From the NCBI GenBank assembly GCA_905221605.1, contig CAJNDS010002457.1, forward strand, positions 1,240,141 to 1,304,140: DNA of 64,000 nucleotides. Direction: 5' to 3'. The translations under genes were made by a program, and so were the position numbers. The DNA comes from Symbiodinium natans (lineage: Eukaryota > Sar > Dinophyceae > Suessiales > Symbiodiniaceae). Of this stretch, positions 63,795-64,000 are shown in pieces. The notes beneath the pieces are model-generated. The model was given only the letters and a program-made list of their open reading frames with translations, made no database searches and had not been told where the DNA came from. Numbering within the stretch: the first letter of the stretch is position 1; the number at the start of each line of letters is the position of its first letter.

Positions 63795-64000
63795 AGCCAA
63801 AAATGTTCTGTCTCTTCTTTCTATTAGGGTTTCGTAGGGGAAAACCCTATTCAACCCTATTTTTTCAGGTTTTAGGGAAAAACAATCCTAAACCAACCTA
63901 AACCCTAAAAAAGGAGTTGAGCCTTCTGAGTCCATCGCAATGCTTCTGTTGAAGCAGTCGGATTCCCCCTTTGTCTGCTCCACAGTTATGTGATGGTTGT
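63795..64000. other. Return to host-like sequence
   Basis: Telomere-like fragments (AGGGTTTCGTAGGGG, CCTAAACCAACCTAAACCCT) reappear from about 63822, followed by GC-richer sequence. No gene is visible. Confidence 0.6.

Overview
This window looks like nuclear DNA of a dinoflagellate (possibly Symbiodiniaceae-like) with an integrated virus-like element at its right end. Three things point to a dinoflagellate host. TTTAGGG/CCCTAAA telomere-like arrays occur in both orientations every few hundred bases. Very short exons are separated by kilobase introns. When exons are ordered by protein homology, the implied introns often begin with GC or GA instead of GT and end in AG.

Host part (1 to ~45,880). 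Fragments of a pentatricopeptide-type gene lie at 0.5-1.4 kb. A long plus-strand gene runs from about 6.9 to 27.3 kb. Its tiny exons read as two FKBP-like domains, a more diverged third one and a C-terminal TPR region ending in a stop at 27,288-27,290. Further orphan exons occur at 29.7-32.7 kb and 42.8-45.3 kb. The rest is repeats: telomere-like arrays, microsatellites and at least eight families of ~100-130 bp MITE-like elements, some nested. Several telomere-like arrays are flanked by short direct repeats, as if inserted. One of them, at 44,383-44,489, is an entire 107-base intron bounded by a 13-base duplication.

Viral part (~45,880 to ~63,600). This is an AT-rich, gene-dense ~17.7 kb element with 19 genes. 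They include an FtsK/HerA-type packaging ATPase, a double-jelly-roll-type major capsid protein, a penton-like minor capsid protein, a large S74-chaperone fibre protein, a lipase-like protein, an rve (DDE) integrase, a large replication protein (PolB-like palm fused to an SF1 helicase), a GIY-YIG endonuclease and small zinc-finger or coiled-coil proteins. This set fits a Polinton-like virus or virophage-like provirus of a protist. Many genes carry a TCTA motif 9-30 bases before the ATG inside AT-rich, often palindromic sequence, resembling late promoters of CroV/Mavirus-type viruses. Gene ends carry AT-rich palindromes. The replication gene has a frame break near its start, and two GC-rich double hairpins sit in frame inside viral genes. 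I saw no terminal inverted repeats and no adenovirus-type maturation protease.

How the viral genes would work together: the integrase inserts the element, the polymerase-helicase copies it, the capsid proteins and ATPase build and fill particles, and the fibre and lipase-like protein probably serve attachment and entry. The two short genes at the element's ends share an 18-base upstream motif, distinct from TCTA, that may mark early expression.
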